Of a stretch of 64,000 nt of DNA, positions 23,358 to 34,002 are shown piece by piece. This DNA comes from Aquatica leii. Lineage: Eukaryota > Arthropoda > Insecta > Coleoptera > Lampyridae. The first letter of the stretch is position 1. Each line of letters begins with the position of its first letter. The notes beneath the pieces were generated by a model. That model made no database searches. It was given only the letters and a program-made list of their open reading frames with translations, and had not been told where the DNA came from. The stretch lies in contig CM069433.1 in the NCBI GenBank assembly GCA_035610365.1, positions 169,958,882-170,022,881 of the forward strand, in the 5' to 3' direction. A program made the position numbers and the translations under genes.

Positions 23358-24236
23358 ATGCCTTCTCATTTTTCTAACGAAGAGTATGCTGATATCATTT
23401 ACATTTATGGATTTTGTGATGGAAATGCGAGATCTGCCGTTAGGGAATATGAACGAAGATTTCCCAACAGGAGGGTGCCAAATCACCAAACCTTTTCTTC
23501 TGTGTTTCAACATGTACGGACTCATGGTTCATTTCCATCAGTTTCAAAAAGATCTGACCGTCCTGTGCAGTTAAATGTGAATGAGCAGGAAAACATTCTA
23601 CAGACGGTTGATCGGAGTCCAGGGTTGAGTACTAGAAGAATTTCTTCTCGAACGGGACTCTCCCGTATGTCAGTATGGCGAACATTACATGATGGGCTTT
23701 TGTATCCCTAACACATACAACAGGTTCAGCATCTAGAACCTGGAGATTTTGCTGCCCGGTTGAATTTCCGCCACTGGCTACAGGTAAATCCACAATTAGT
23801 TCCATTCATTTTATTTAGCAACGAGGCGCAATTTACTAGAGATGGAGTGAACAATACACGTAATTCTCATTTGTGGTCATTTCAAAATCCACACGGCACA
23901 ACAGAAACTAACTTTCAGCGCAAATTTTCTGTTATCGTATGGTGATCAACTTATTGGACCTTTTTTCTTTAAGGAACGTCTGACAGGAGAAGCATATGCT
24001 AACTTTTTTTGGAATGAATTGCTACCGCTTTTGGAAGAAGCACCTTTACTAACAAGACAACAAATGTTTCTGCAACATGATGGAGCTCCTCCACATTTTA
24101 GTCGGCATGTAACCGAATATCTAAATGTTGCTTACCCAAGTAGGTCAACAATCACGGAACAACCAGCAGGTGCTTCGAGCGGCTACACGGTCCATTTTAC
24201 AGCCGTCGTTGTATTAATGCCGTAGGAGGTCATTTT
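23358..24236 (+). pseudogene. Mariner/Tc1-type transposase with DUF4817 N-terminus, internally deleted
   Basis: From the ATG at 23358: EEYADIIYIYGFCDGNARSA and NRRVPNHQTF form the DUF4817 helix-turn-helix region, followed by a second HTH (LSTRRISSRTGLSRMSVWRTL). A stop follows at 23709. The DDE part resumes with FILFSNEAQF (the FSDE position reads FSNE, losing the first catalytic Asp), then a frame change, QHDGAPPHFSRHV (second Asp intact), a gap, and the C-terminal NAVGGHFEHLM. The expected WPPRSPDLTPLD-type segment with the third acid is missing, so an internal deletion removed it. The protein would bind inverted repeats and cut and paste DNA, but this copy is dead. Confidence 0.8.
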
Positions 24237-24269
24237 GAACATTTGATGTGATTTTTTTTGTTTGTTTTT

Positions 24270-25248
24270 GGAGTTTACTCCTTAAGAATCGATTTGCATA
24301 TATAAGAGGCCCGGTATGAGAAAAATGTGAGGAGTAAAATCTATCGATGAATGACCTCGTTACGTTTTTGGTGCGCATCCTATGTCGCGCAACTTTCTAA
24401 TTTGGTTGTGAGTGTAGGGTATAGGGACGTCGACATACTTATATTGCTGTTTTTATTATAAATATCAATAATTAATATTGTTATTGTGAAGTTTTAATCT
24501 TTATCATTGTGTTCCGCTAAAGTGAACTGAAAGTATTTTCAAATAACTATGGCAGAAAGAGGTGTAGATGATATTGCCGGAACATCTAACAAACACGTGG
24601 CTGCAAGGTACGTTATGATTCATGTATTATATGTATGAGCATGTGCAATTTGTATTTATTAAAAATTTTAATAATTATCGATGTAGTTCATATAAATATA
24701 TATTTGAGAACAACACATAAAATTAGATAATTAACCCAATATGAATTATCGAGCGCATCCACATAAAATAGAAAATTTCTAACCTAACCAAAAATTAATT
24801 TTTTTGTCGATGTCTATAAATTCTTCCAGGTTATTATGATTTATTTTATAAATAATTTTTAAATATTAACAATTCTAGTAAATAATTCGATAATATTATC
24901 AGAAAAATCGACAATATTTCTTCATTATAATAATGTTTTCATAAAATTTTCTTTCGAAAAGTTATTTTTTAGCTTATTTAAATAATTTTCATGTACTATT
25001 TATTATTGTACGTAAAAGATTTAGTGACATAATTATCTTTTTATAACCATTTTTGTTAATTATTAAGATAATATTATATTTTAAATAAAAAATTAATTAT
25101 AATAATTTTTAAAAAATGTTTATAAAAACATTTTTTTATCAATTTTCTTAAAGTTGGTAAATAAACTCTTTTTGGGTCTGGTTAGACTATCGAACTTAAG
25201 GAGTAAACTCCAGTCGTTCGTCGGAGCTGACACACACAATTTTTTTTT
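24270..25248 (+). mobile_element. Non-autonomous element, copy 2
   Basis: Near-identical to 5547-6440 over most of its length. It has the same GGAGTTTACTCCTTAAG start and inverted CTTAAGGAGTAAACTCC at 25196-25212, the same retained exon, and the same shared tail into a poly-T. It is about 90 bp longer, with extra bases near 24400-24430 and 25083-25135. TGTTTGTTTT flanks both sides (about 24259-24268 and 25251-25260) and may be a TSD, though low complexity weakens this. It sits just after the mariner C-terminus. Confidence 0.65.
24549..24607 (+). other. Retained first exon with splice donor (copy 2)
   Basis: Same 59-nt ATG-initiated frame as 5799-5857. The donor here is a stronger consensus, AAG|GTACGT. 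Conservation of the start codon, frame and donor in two diverged copies suggests descent from an autonomous element whose first exon lay here. Confidence 0.4.
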
Positions 25249-25389
25249 TATGTTTGTTTTGTAGTTCGATTTTCTGTTTTCAATAATAATAATTTTCAAA
25301 AACTCTTAATTATTGTAAAAGTAATTACAATATTTAGTTTAATGTATAATTTAGTAAAAATATAGCATTAAGTTAGTAAGTTTCTCTAA

Positions 25390-26330
25390 AAAGCTATTTA
25401 TAGCGTAGTTAGCGCGCGGTCTTAGTGTTCGGGCAATTGTTCAAATGTTTATAATTTCACGGAATACTGTGAGACGTATCCGAATTATGAAGCATCGCGA
25501 GCACACGATAAACAAGACCATAGGAAGTAGCAAAGGACACGGAGTTAGTGGCATATATTACTTAAAATCTTTTTACAACTTTCCGAAATGCTCTAGCCGA
25601 CGTCTAATTTCCGGAATGCCAGTTAATCGCACTGGTAAGACTAAAAGAGACTGAAATCAAAAAAGTATCACACAGCTATAAAAAAATGATTAACAAAGAC
25701 AATAAAAGAAGACGTCTGAAATTTGTAAGACATTACGTCAATGAACCGCTAGATTTTTAAACTCGTGTTGTTTTTAGCGACGAAAAAACTTTTAAAAGTT
25801 CAAATCACGCACCTATAAAAATGTTTTGACCCACAAAAAATTGTTTTGAAGTTAATTACACAAGCTCCGAAAAGTGTAGCGGATACTTTTCAGTAAATGT
25901 ATGAATTCTCATGGCACAAGCGTTTGTTAGATGATCGAAGATCGTCAAAATTATCTTAATTTTTCCACTATTACAATATGCACGTCTAACAATCCAACAG
26001 TTACTTAGATTATAAGCTAAAATTTGTCTTTTGAACTGTTACTATTAATTTTGTTTATTCTTTAAGGATAATGCCTTTATACAATATGCAAGTTGGTGCA
26101 AAACTGAGTACAACAAAATAACCTGAACGTGTTATCGTGGCCAGCAAAAAGTCCTAAGTTAAATATAATAGAAAACGTTTGGGGTTAAGCTATTTGTACC
26201 ATCTGGGAATAATTAGGGGGTAGTTTCATCACCAGAGACCGCAAACTATTAATTGACGTCATTAAAACTGCTTGAGAGACGATTAGTGATTAGCTACGTG
26301 TTCTTATAGCATCAATGCTTAAAACGACTG
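25390..26330 (+). pseudogene. Tc1-like DD34E-type transposase, heavily decayed
   Basis: Pieces in order across frames: ISRNTVRRIRIMKHREHT (HTH, 25445 on), a segment with many stops, VVFSDEKTFKSSNHAPIK (first Asp, near 25770), FKDNAFIQYAS (second Asp, near 26065) and WPAKSPKLNIIENVWG (third acid Glu, near 26140-26188). All three catalytic acids survive despite multiple stops and frameshifts. The element ends near the left border of the Harbinger insertion. Not functional. Confidence 0.7.
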
Positions 26331-26729
26331 CAAAATTAAGATTAAATTATTTCTTCCACGGCGACTGTCTGTTGTCATTTTTTTTACTATAACAGCGACT
26401 TGAAAACTAAAAATAGTAAAGGCGGGTTTATGCAACTTCTGTATGCTCAAAAGTTAAATCTTAATTCATAATTCTTATAAAATAAAAAAATAAGAGTGGA
26501 ATATTTAATGAGAGCGTTTATGTACTTCCTTAATTCCTAATTCGTTGTCATAATTCTTACTACATAAATTTTTACATGAACGCATGCGTGGAGCGTATAG
26601 CTGGAACCTGAGTGCACATTTTCACACTTGACAGTTGCACTTAAATCGTGTTTATTTTAAGTTGCTTTATTTGGAAAAACTTATATTTTCCTACAATAGA
26701 AACAGTAGATCAATCTACTGATTGATTTA

Positions 26730-27407
26730 GTAGAAATGTTTCCTCATCTATGGAATAAAAAACCTCCTAAATATAAAGATAGCGTTGCCATTGAAAACTC
26801 CTAGAAAACTATGTCACCCATAATGAGACGACCAAGTAAAAATATTTACTTTTAAAAAGCATACCTTCTGGATCCGGAGCGTACACGGGCACATGAGTAT
26901 TATTTGAGCGTTTCCAGAATCCAGAATGTAAGCGTTCTGTTAGTTCGTCATCAGCATAATATTTTTAATCATTCTAGGTGCCGTAGTAATCTTATATCGA
27001 ACAGTAACATCAGATTTAAGGAAAGCCAAACATAGCAAGATGCAATAACCCAATCAGATCACAGCATAACAAGTGAACAAGAACCAGAAGCCCAAAAGTA
27101 TTTGGATAGCCCAATAATGCCACCTGCAGATAGTGAGACAAATGCAAATATTCAACGTCTACGAATCAAACAAAAGGCAACACGAAATGCGACTCGTAAA
27201 AGAAAAAGTGAAGACATAGACACGTTGAAAACAACATGCACATCAATTGGGAGAAATATGAATAATTTATTAAAAGAGAAAGAACACAATTTAAATAAAG
27301 GAGACTATCACTTCGTGATGTCTATGTTGGAATCAAGCTCAACATTGCCCGATAATGTAAAAATTAGACAACAAGCAAATTTTCTTGTACAGATAGAATC
27401 AAAATAA
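26730..27407 (+). pseudogene. MADF-domain partner protein of the Harbinger element
   Basis: LIDLVEMFPHLW followed by KKPPKYKDSVAIENS near 26726-26803 is a MADF (SANT-like) start. An in-frame stop follows almost at once, so the DNA-binding domain is broken. The C-terminal part is open at 27102-27407 (101 aa) with a basic RKRKSED region and a helical tail with FVMSMLESSSTLPDNVK. In this superfamily the second protein takes the transposase to the nucleus and binds the ends. The convergent pairing with the transposase at 28325-27593 supports the call. Confidence 0.6.
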
Positions 27408-27592
27408 TTTCGTTCATAATATAGATTAGTTTTTTTATGAAATAAAAAATAAATAAAGGTTTTTTTGTTTTATTTCATGCATGACATAATAAAGTTCATT
27501 AAAAAGTGGAGGTAATAAAATGGCTTAATTGGTATTGCTTTCTGCCAAGTTATCCAGCTTTTTAAAGACACAAGGTAATCAGCTAGTACATC

Positions 27593-28325
27593 TCACTGAT
27601 TTTTGGCTGAATAAAGGGTGTTGTTAGAATATAATCTATTCACTAATTTTAAATTGTTTCCTGCTTTTCTCAAAGTTTCCATATGTAAATTTCCAGTTTT
27701 ACTCATATAATCACAAAAGCCGGTAGGGCAAAATTTCCTTTGACAAGGTAGAATGTCTTTTTCACCTAATTGTAAATAATTGTGAAAAACTACAGTTGCT
27801 TGTACTATAAGTTTGCATGCTTCGACACTGGCTAATATTGGTTTCCGCAATATAAGCCATTCTCTATTGTGCGTTGTGCCCTACGTATTCTGTAATTAAA
27901 GGTGTTTTTTTTTCATCCAAGTAAGATCCTGGGTAAGGGCGTATAATGTTGGTATGAAGTGGAAAAGCTGCATCGCCTATTATATGATGTGGCATTACAA
28001 TATTCGTTTGATGAAGTTTCTTTGGTAAAGGAAGAGATACTGTTCCATTTAGTATTGGTGATCCCATTTCACTGTTTCTGAAGACTGCAGAATCATGGTT
28101 AGATCCTCAAGATCCTATGTCAACCATAATAAATCGCATATATGCATCACAAGCTGCCTGTTCTTTTGGATTCTTTTTCAAATGTTTTACTAAAGTATGT
28201 AGGTATGAAAATTGGTTTTTGGACATGCGAGTATACTTGACAAATTGCTCTTCGTGCCACTCGATCGTTAACTTATCTTTTACTAGTGTTGCATAATTGC
28301 CCTCTAAATTTCTGTTTTTATTCAT
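27593..28325 (-). pseudogene. PIF/Harbinger DDE transposase (HARBI1-like), broken
   Basis: Reading on minus: an N-terminal helical region with FVKYTRMSKNQFSYLHTLV (28325-28107), then IIGDAAFPLHTNIIRPYPG (28067-27864), which carries the GDxAFPL catalytic Asp block of DDE_Tnp_4. ENG and a C-terminal helix with VQATVVFHNYL follow (27850-27593). The upstream catalytic segment between the first two pieces is missing, and frames change at each junction. The protein is much shorter than the usual 350-400 aa. Dead transposase. Confidence 0.75.
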
Positions 28326-28604
28326 GGGTCCCCCTCTAAAGCGCCTAATTCTGGTGCAATTGTTTTTTTTCTTCCAAAATCTTCATGTTTGTTAATAAAT
28401 CAAAAACAGTCTAGCTAACATAGGACGTAACCACACTTTAAAGTAAGGTTATTTCATTTGTTTTGTATTTGTTAACAGGTTAAGAATTACGTATTTTCAT
28501 AAACATGTTTAGAAGAAAGATTTAAAAGTTAAGAATTATGCTTAACGAGTTAAGGATTAAGAATTAAGCATAAACCACAAAAAAGTTGCATAAATCCGCC
28601 CTAA

Positions 28605-29188
28605 ATGAATATAAGTAAAATATTTCATTGTTTTTAATTGACATCTCTAAAAATACAATATTACGATTATTAATCGTATTATAGTAAAGCACAATATGGG
28701 TGACAAGGGGAATACAAATTTATTGTTTATCATGCTAGTAGTGGTGTTTACCCTGCCCCTAAAAGAACGTTACGTGTGGAAGTTCAATGACACATTAGGT
28801 TTGTTACCAACCTTTTATTACAGAAAGCCCCGTTGTTAACTACCACGGCTAGCTACAATGTCGGCGAGTGAGCGTGATTGAAAAACTAAAATAAAGTTGG
28901 AAAATACGTAAGCGCCACTTTTTGTACTAATCCAGATCTTCGGCTTAGAGAGACCACGAACCCATCGGACTCACTACAAAGTGAACAGGATAAAGACAAA
29001 ATAAAACAAATAAGAACAATATAACAAAAGCAATATATATTTTCTAACGATAACATCCAATATGATAAAAATATTTAACACTAATTATGCTACCACTTTT
29101 TGCAATTTGTAAGACAATTTGAACAACAGTTAAGCTACCACTTTTGTTTACTACAAAAAGCAGGAAGAAAATAGTTTCTAATAACGTT
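28605..29188. other. No gene seen
   Basis: Unassigned sequence between the Harbinger element and repeat R3. No motif found. Confidence 0.5.
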
Positions 29189-29510
29189 AGTTGCCCTACC
29201 AAATTTTGACGTAATGCAGAAATTCTAAGTAGACGGGGCGGTTTCAGGGGCAGGCGGGGCCCCCGCTTTGAAAAAATATCGTGTAAAAATAAGATGAGAA
29301 AATGCAAATATCCCTAAATAAAGAAATAATGTTTCATCTTGTTTTAAGTAATAAATAATAATAAAACAAGTACAATAACATCAACAAAATATAATAATAC
29401 AAAGAAGTAAAACGAAATAATTATAAAACAATAATTTACAGTTTTTAAACCCTTTTTAAATTTATATTAATATATACTTTTTTTTGCTTATGCTTATGAT
29501 TTTGCTTTTT
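29189..29510 (-). repeat. Dispersed repeat R3, copy 2 (part 1)
   Basis: The inverse of 11025-11312, with the same GC-rich core and flanking AT-rich words. It ends precisely where a minus-strand LINE 3' tail begins (29511), and the rest of the repeat reappears at 30974-31045. This fits a LINE inserted into the repeat. Confidence 0.6.
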
Positions 29511-30650
29511 TTTGATAATAATAATATTTATTGTGTTTTTGTACAGTGTACTTACACCAGTGAAAATTACAAAAGAAGTACATAGATTTGTATATATTTA
29601 ACTTACACTAAAATAAAATGTTGTGTATAGTAACATAATCACAGTTTCAGGGTTCTGATATAAGTATAAAATTCTTCAAAATTAGAAAAAGCGTTAGACA
29701 TTAAAAATTCTTTTATTGTGATTTTAAAGCGGTTTAATGGTAAATGTTTAATATTTTCTGACAATGCATTGAAAAGCATTTGACATTGAAATTTTAATTT
29801 TGATTAAAATTGTGAGAGGACTAATGAGAATACATATAATATGTTTTATAATTTTTGTGCTCATCCATAAATATCTTTTGCATTGCTACTTTTAATCAAA
29901 TGTAATATATTTCTAACTGTTAATTCAGACAATTTAAAATTATTTTAGTTATATTAACGAATCTATATGAGAATTTAATACATTTTGAGCCGGAGTACCA
30001 GAAAAATGTTTGTTAAAATCATCGGCTGTTAAATTAGTATTAGTGTTATTTTTGTGAATTAATAATGTTAATGTTAATTTGTGAGTTAATAATGTCCCAC
30101 ATAGCTTTGATACTATTGCCAGAATTAACAATAAAATTTATCATTTGCTTTAATTTTTGCTATTCTTATTTCATTTTTATGCTTGTATCTAAGACGTGTA
30201 TTTTTTTTAAATTAGTAGTTTGATATTTTTTTAATAATTTGCGTATTTCTTAGTCTTTTCCAATTAACATTAAACCACGTAATTTTAGTATCACGGGATC
30301 TTATTTGAATGGATTAACTTGGAAACGACGTCAGCAAAAGATTATGTATTTTTTCAAAAAAAGTCGAAAATTGATATCGATGTTATAGTTGTTTAAGTCA
30401 TGACACAATAAAGTATTTTGTAATATATTAAAAAATATAAAAGTACCCTTGTTTGTTATAGGCCTAACTATAGTTGCGTAATATTCTTCATTACAGAAAA
30501 AGTCATTGCAGCGTAATTTTATAAATTGCCCCGAATGATCGGATAAACCAGTTTTAAAGACATTTGTTTCAAAGCTGGCCTGAGAAAAATTTATGAAGAT
30601 ATTATCGATACAATTTTCAAAGTAGGTAAAAATATTGTTGTAGAGATCAT
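29511..30650 (-). pseudogene. LINE ORF2 remnant with central deletion
   Basis: On minus: FENCIDNIFIN and TGLSDHSGQF from the end of an APE endonuclease (near 30625-30530), a linker ending LTADDFNKHFSG (30131-29949), then a jump to the extreme ORF2 C-terminus with MLFNALSENIKHLPLNRFK and FEEFYTYIRTLK (near 29790-29650). A 3' UTR ends in TATTATTATC at 29511. The whole RT core is deleted. The tail style resembles that of the CR1-like LINE at 15.3-19.5 kb. Confidence 0.65.
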
Positions 30651-30973
30651 TTCACGATTAAAGAACCGTGAGGTGCGCGTCGGATAAATTCGGAATTTTA
30701 CGATCGTGCGAAATAAATTTTCACTAAAAACATCTGCTGTAAACAATGTGTCAACTTAATGTAATGGTTAGTCTTTAATTTAATAATGTGCACTCCGTAA
30801 ACGCCGCATGAAAAGTGCAAACGTTTTCAAGTTGGATAATGCATTGAAACCCGAAACAAAATTGGTTTCTGCGCAGCGGTTCTTTAGTCTTGAAATGAAC
30901 TTTATAAATCCGTACATTTGTAACAGATCACATAGTGTTCGTGCGTTGCAATTGTCTTTACATGTTAATAAAA
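30651..30973. other. Unassigned
   Basis: The two overlapping ORFs here (30780-31013 minus, 30808-31041 plus) have no motif. Part may be LINE 5' sequence or repeat R3. Confidence 0.4.
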
Positions 30974-31045
30974 CAAACGTAATGAATTTTGCAATCATTT
31001 GGATTTGGTTCATTACATATCAATTATTTTGGAAAATCTAGGATT
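30974..31045 (-). repeat. Dispersed repeat R3, copy 2 (part 2)
   Basis: AACGTAATGAATTTTGCAA and GGATTTGGTTCATTAC match the inverse of 10932-10974. With 29189-29510 it brackets a LINE fragment. Confidence 0.5.
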
Positions 31046-31203
31046 GTTTATTATAAAACTAGTATAAATACCTACTTATCGAAAATTTACAAACGTTTTT
31101 TTACTTTTATTACTAGTACTTAGAGTATTGAAACCAAAATCAAGGATTGAATTAAAATTTGAGAAGAAAGAATACAGAAATTCTCATTAAAATTACACTT
31201 AAA

Positions 31204-31930
31204 GCAGTGTTTTCAGAGACCCGAAACCCTGTTCTTCTGGGGGATATTCCATACCCCCAATAAAGCTATCTTCTGTCCAAGGCTCCGCCATTACTAAGTA
31301 GAGTATATAAAGGGGTTCCTTAAAATTCATTTTGTAATGTATAATATTTAGTGTTGTTTTGTGTGTCAACTTTATGCAAAATGTCACCTCTTCCTGGACA
31401 AGCAGAGTTATCACTAGAAACTAGAGGAAAAATTATTGCTTTACGAGAATGTGGATTTAGTTTGCACAATTATATTACCTCGAAATATGTAATACTTAAA
31501 TTAAATGTTACGAAAAGAAAGCAGAAAAATGCATTTCGCATTTTTCTAATTTTGTGATTTTTAGATTTACAAAATAGGTATGTATTTTCAAATTTTATTT
31601 GGAATTTTTCCATACGAATAACTTAAAAGGAGTAATGGGAATTTATACTGCTATTGTTTGACCACTAATTACGTTTTATTGATGATAACACTTCCTTGGG
31701 AAAGAAAATCGGAACGTTAACTTTAATTTAATCCAGATATATTAAAACTTTTAGGTTAATTAGTACAGTAGTTTCATATATAAGCATACAGTTTTTTATT
31801 ATTCGAACTATATATGGAACTTATTTAATCATAAATAACAATTAAATTTTTTTAATTATTTAAGCAGAGAACATAAATAAATAGAAAACTCGGCGTACAA
31901 TTTAGATAAATATTTGCAGGTAAGAAACAT
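31204..31930 (+). mobile_element. Tc1-like element, 5' part with promoter
   Basis: CAGTGTTTTCAGAGACCCG at 31204 looks like a Tc1-type terminal repeat. A TATA match (GAGTATATAAAGG, near 31300) precedes the transposase ATG at 31381 by about 75 bp. The coding part stops after about 30 recognisable codons. The following 31632-31820 block matches 19508-19700, and 31887-31926 matches copy A at 10314-10580. The middle and catalytic part of the transposase are deleted. Confidence 0.55.
31381..31557 (+). pseudogene. Tc1-like transposase N-terminus
   Basis: MSPLPGQAELSLETRGKIIA and LRECGFSLHN match the first helix-turn-helix of Tc1-like transposases (LSxExRGxIIALRxxG-S). After this the reading becomes unrelated AT-rich codons and stops. 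No DDE residues remain. Confidence 0.55.
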
Positions 31931-32850
31931 GTTGTTACTGCTAACGCTGGCGCAAACAAACATAGGCTGGGTAGCAATGCGAGAAAACCCAAGTCAACTA
32001 AGCCAACATAAGCAGGCCAACTAGCTCCAGTCGTGAGCGCGTAGATAATAATTTTCTTTACTTCTCAATAAGATTCAATTATAAGGGCGCCACCGAATTC
32101 ACCTCAATTCGCAAACGTAACCCGGAACGTTTCCCAGGTGTGCGGGTGCCTACTAATATGGATACCAACTACAAGCCATAAAACCTTCTTTTTAGGAGTG
32201 GGAAAAGTTAAGATAGCAGTAAAAAGCGTTAAGCGACAACAGGAATATTAATTAAATTTTTAAAGCTAAATTAAATAAAATAAAAATAACGCAGTTGCCT
32301 GTTTTCTGAGTGTACAACTTAAAATATATCTAAGCATAACAAAAAAACGACCCAGATCAATTCCAATATAAGCGCTTATACCGTCACGTGCTGTATGCTA
32401 ATCAATCAACTATATCTACGCATAAATTTTGTAAGAATACAGGTAATTGTGCTCAACTAATAATAACTACGCATGCTCAAGTACATGCCATGCTTAACGA
32501 AATAAATCTATAAAAATAAAATTAAGAAAATTTTATAGCTTATCTTGGGTTCCTGAATTTATCTGCAGTAAATTAACTAGGGCTACAAGTAGCGAGAATT
32601 TAGGTTCCTCCCGTAGTATCAGCAATAATAAAACCACCAAACATTAACTGGTTGATTCACGCCTACTATCTATGACAATTCAAGTCCTTGTGTGGGCATA
32701 CTTCCGTTTCGCTACTAAACCACCGGAAACGAAGCTAATGCAGATGCGCAAGACAAAAGTACAAACCATTGCTTACGGGAAACAGTTACCTAATGATATG
32801 CGAATTACAAATACGCACTTTAAACAAAATCTAAGAGTAGCCAAGACAGT
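31931..32850. other. Unassigned sequence, no firm gene
   Basis: A 78-aa ORF at 32672-32908 runs across the left border of the hAT miniature element, so it is partly chimeric. Its upstream part is basic and I do not recognise it. Confidence 0.4.
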
Positions 32851-32858
32851 CCTTACAG

Positions 32859-33796
32859 CAGTGGCGGCTTCTCTATTAGGTCATTCGGACAATGACCCTC
32901 CAAAATAAATTAGAAAATTATTTTATTTACTTTAAAATTACAAGAACCCGCGTTTAAATCAAATTATCAGCGTTTGAATTTCAATTTTCATATTGTAAGC
33001 GCAACAGATGCGAAAACTTACGAATTTACCCGAGGCTGTTGTGTTTTATAGTCCCTGTGTATTATATTGGATTATATAATGCAGCCGAATCGTAAATGAT
33101 ACTTATTGTAGTCAAGAGTGCAACACGCATAATACAATCTTATGCGAATTAGAAAAAGACAACTAAAAGGTTTCTGCGGTTGTCAGCCGGGTCCCATTTC
33201 GCGTACTCAATGCAATGCTTACGTCATTTATTATTATCTCCGCAATATGTGTTTGTAAAACAAAAATGCTGGAATGCACATTTTTTATCTCATACGACAA
33301 CTTTGCACTCGATTTTTTAGTTGTTTGATAACATTCGTTTGTAACCAATGTCAATGACTTTCACAAGTTAAAAGAAAATTAATTCTGTTTAAGTATATAT
33401 TACCGTTTTTGTTTGATAAAAAAATTAATCGCTAATAATAGTTTAAATTTTGAAAGACGTTGAGAATTTAAAACCAATGGTTGTCCTCGGCCTTTACTTC
33501 AAATTCGATAAACAAGTAAACATAAAAATAAAGTAATTTTAAAGAATCTATGTACGATTTATCAGAATAGATTTGTGTATGTAAAGAAACATGGAAAAAT
33601 TTTTAATTGAAAACATTGTAAATTTTAATGAACTTGTTATCGATCATTTTGCTGATTCTAAATATGGACGAATAATAGATCTTAAATATAAATAGCTTTA
33701 ATGCAAAAAAGTTTTTTATTTACTTTTTGTGATAATTGCGTTTTTTTGAATATTTCAAAATGACCCTCTGGTATGATTGACCACCAGCCGCCACTG
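32859..33796. mobile_element. Non-autonomous hAT element with perfect 8-bp TSD
   Basis: CCTTACAG occurs at 32851-32858 and again at 33797-33804. The ends are CAGTGGCGGCT on the left and, inverted, CAGTGGCGGCT on the right, an 11-bp perfect terminal inverted repeat. Further AGGGTCATTTTG-like matches lie inside. TIRs starting CAGTGGCG and 8-bp duplications are diagnostic of hAT. The 938-bp interior has no transposase. Confidence 0.85.
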
Positions 33797-33804
33797 CCTT
33801 ACAG

Positions 33805-33998
33805 AGTTATGATTTATCTAAAAGGAAAACGTGATATTACAATCAAAACATTGATGTTTTTGCATGCAAGAATACACGAACATACATAGGGTACTACTGC
33901 TCCGAAATCTGTTAATGCGAGTGAAGACACCAAAACTGCTATAGGAATTCTTCACCAAAAGCAAGTAGTAAGCGAATTTTGAAATTTTGAATCCCCAA
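33805..33998. other. Short unassigned flank
   Basis: Unique-looking sequence between the hAT element and the gypsy LTR. Confidence 0.4.
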
Positions 33999-34002
33999 AC
34001 TA

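Larger units (their letters stand above)
26420..28601. mobile_element. PIF/Harbinger transposon with TAA target-site duplications
   Basis: The ends are AGGCGGGTTTATGCAACTT on the left and, inverted, GGGCGGATTTATGCAACTT on the right. Both are flanked by TAA (26417-26419 and 28602-28604), the 3-bp TWA-type TSD of PIF/Harbinger. The inner terminal sequences also share repeated TTAATTCTTAA words. Inside are the two expected genes, convergent: a MADF/Myb-like partner on plus and a DDE transposase on minus, both broken. Length is 2182 bp. Confidence 0.85.
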
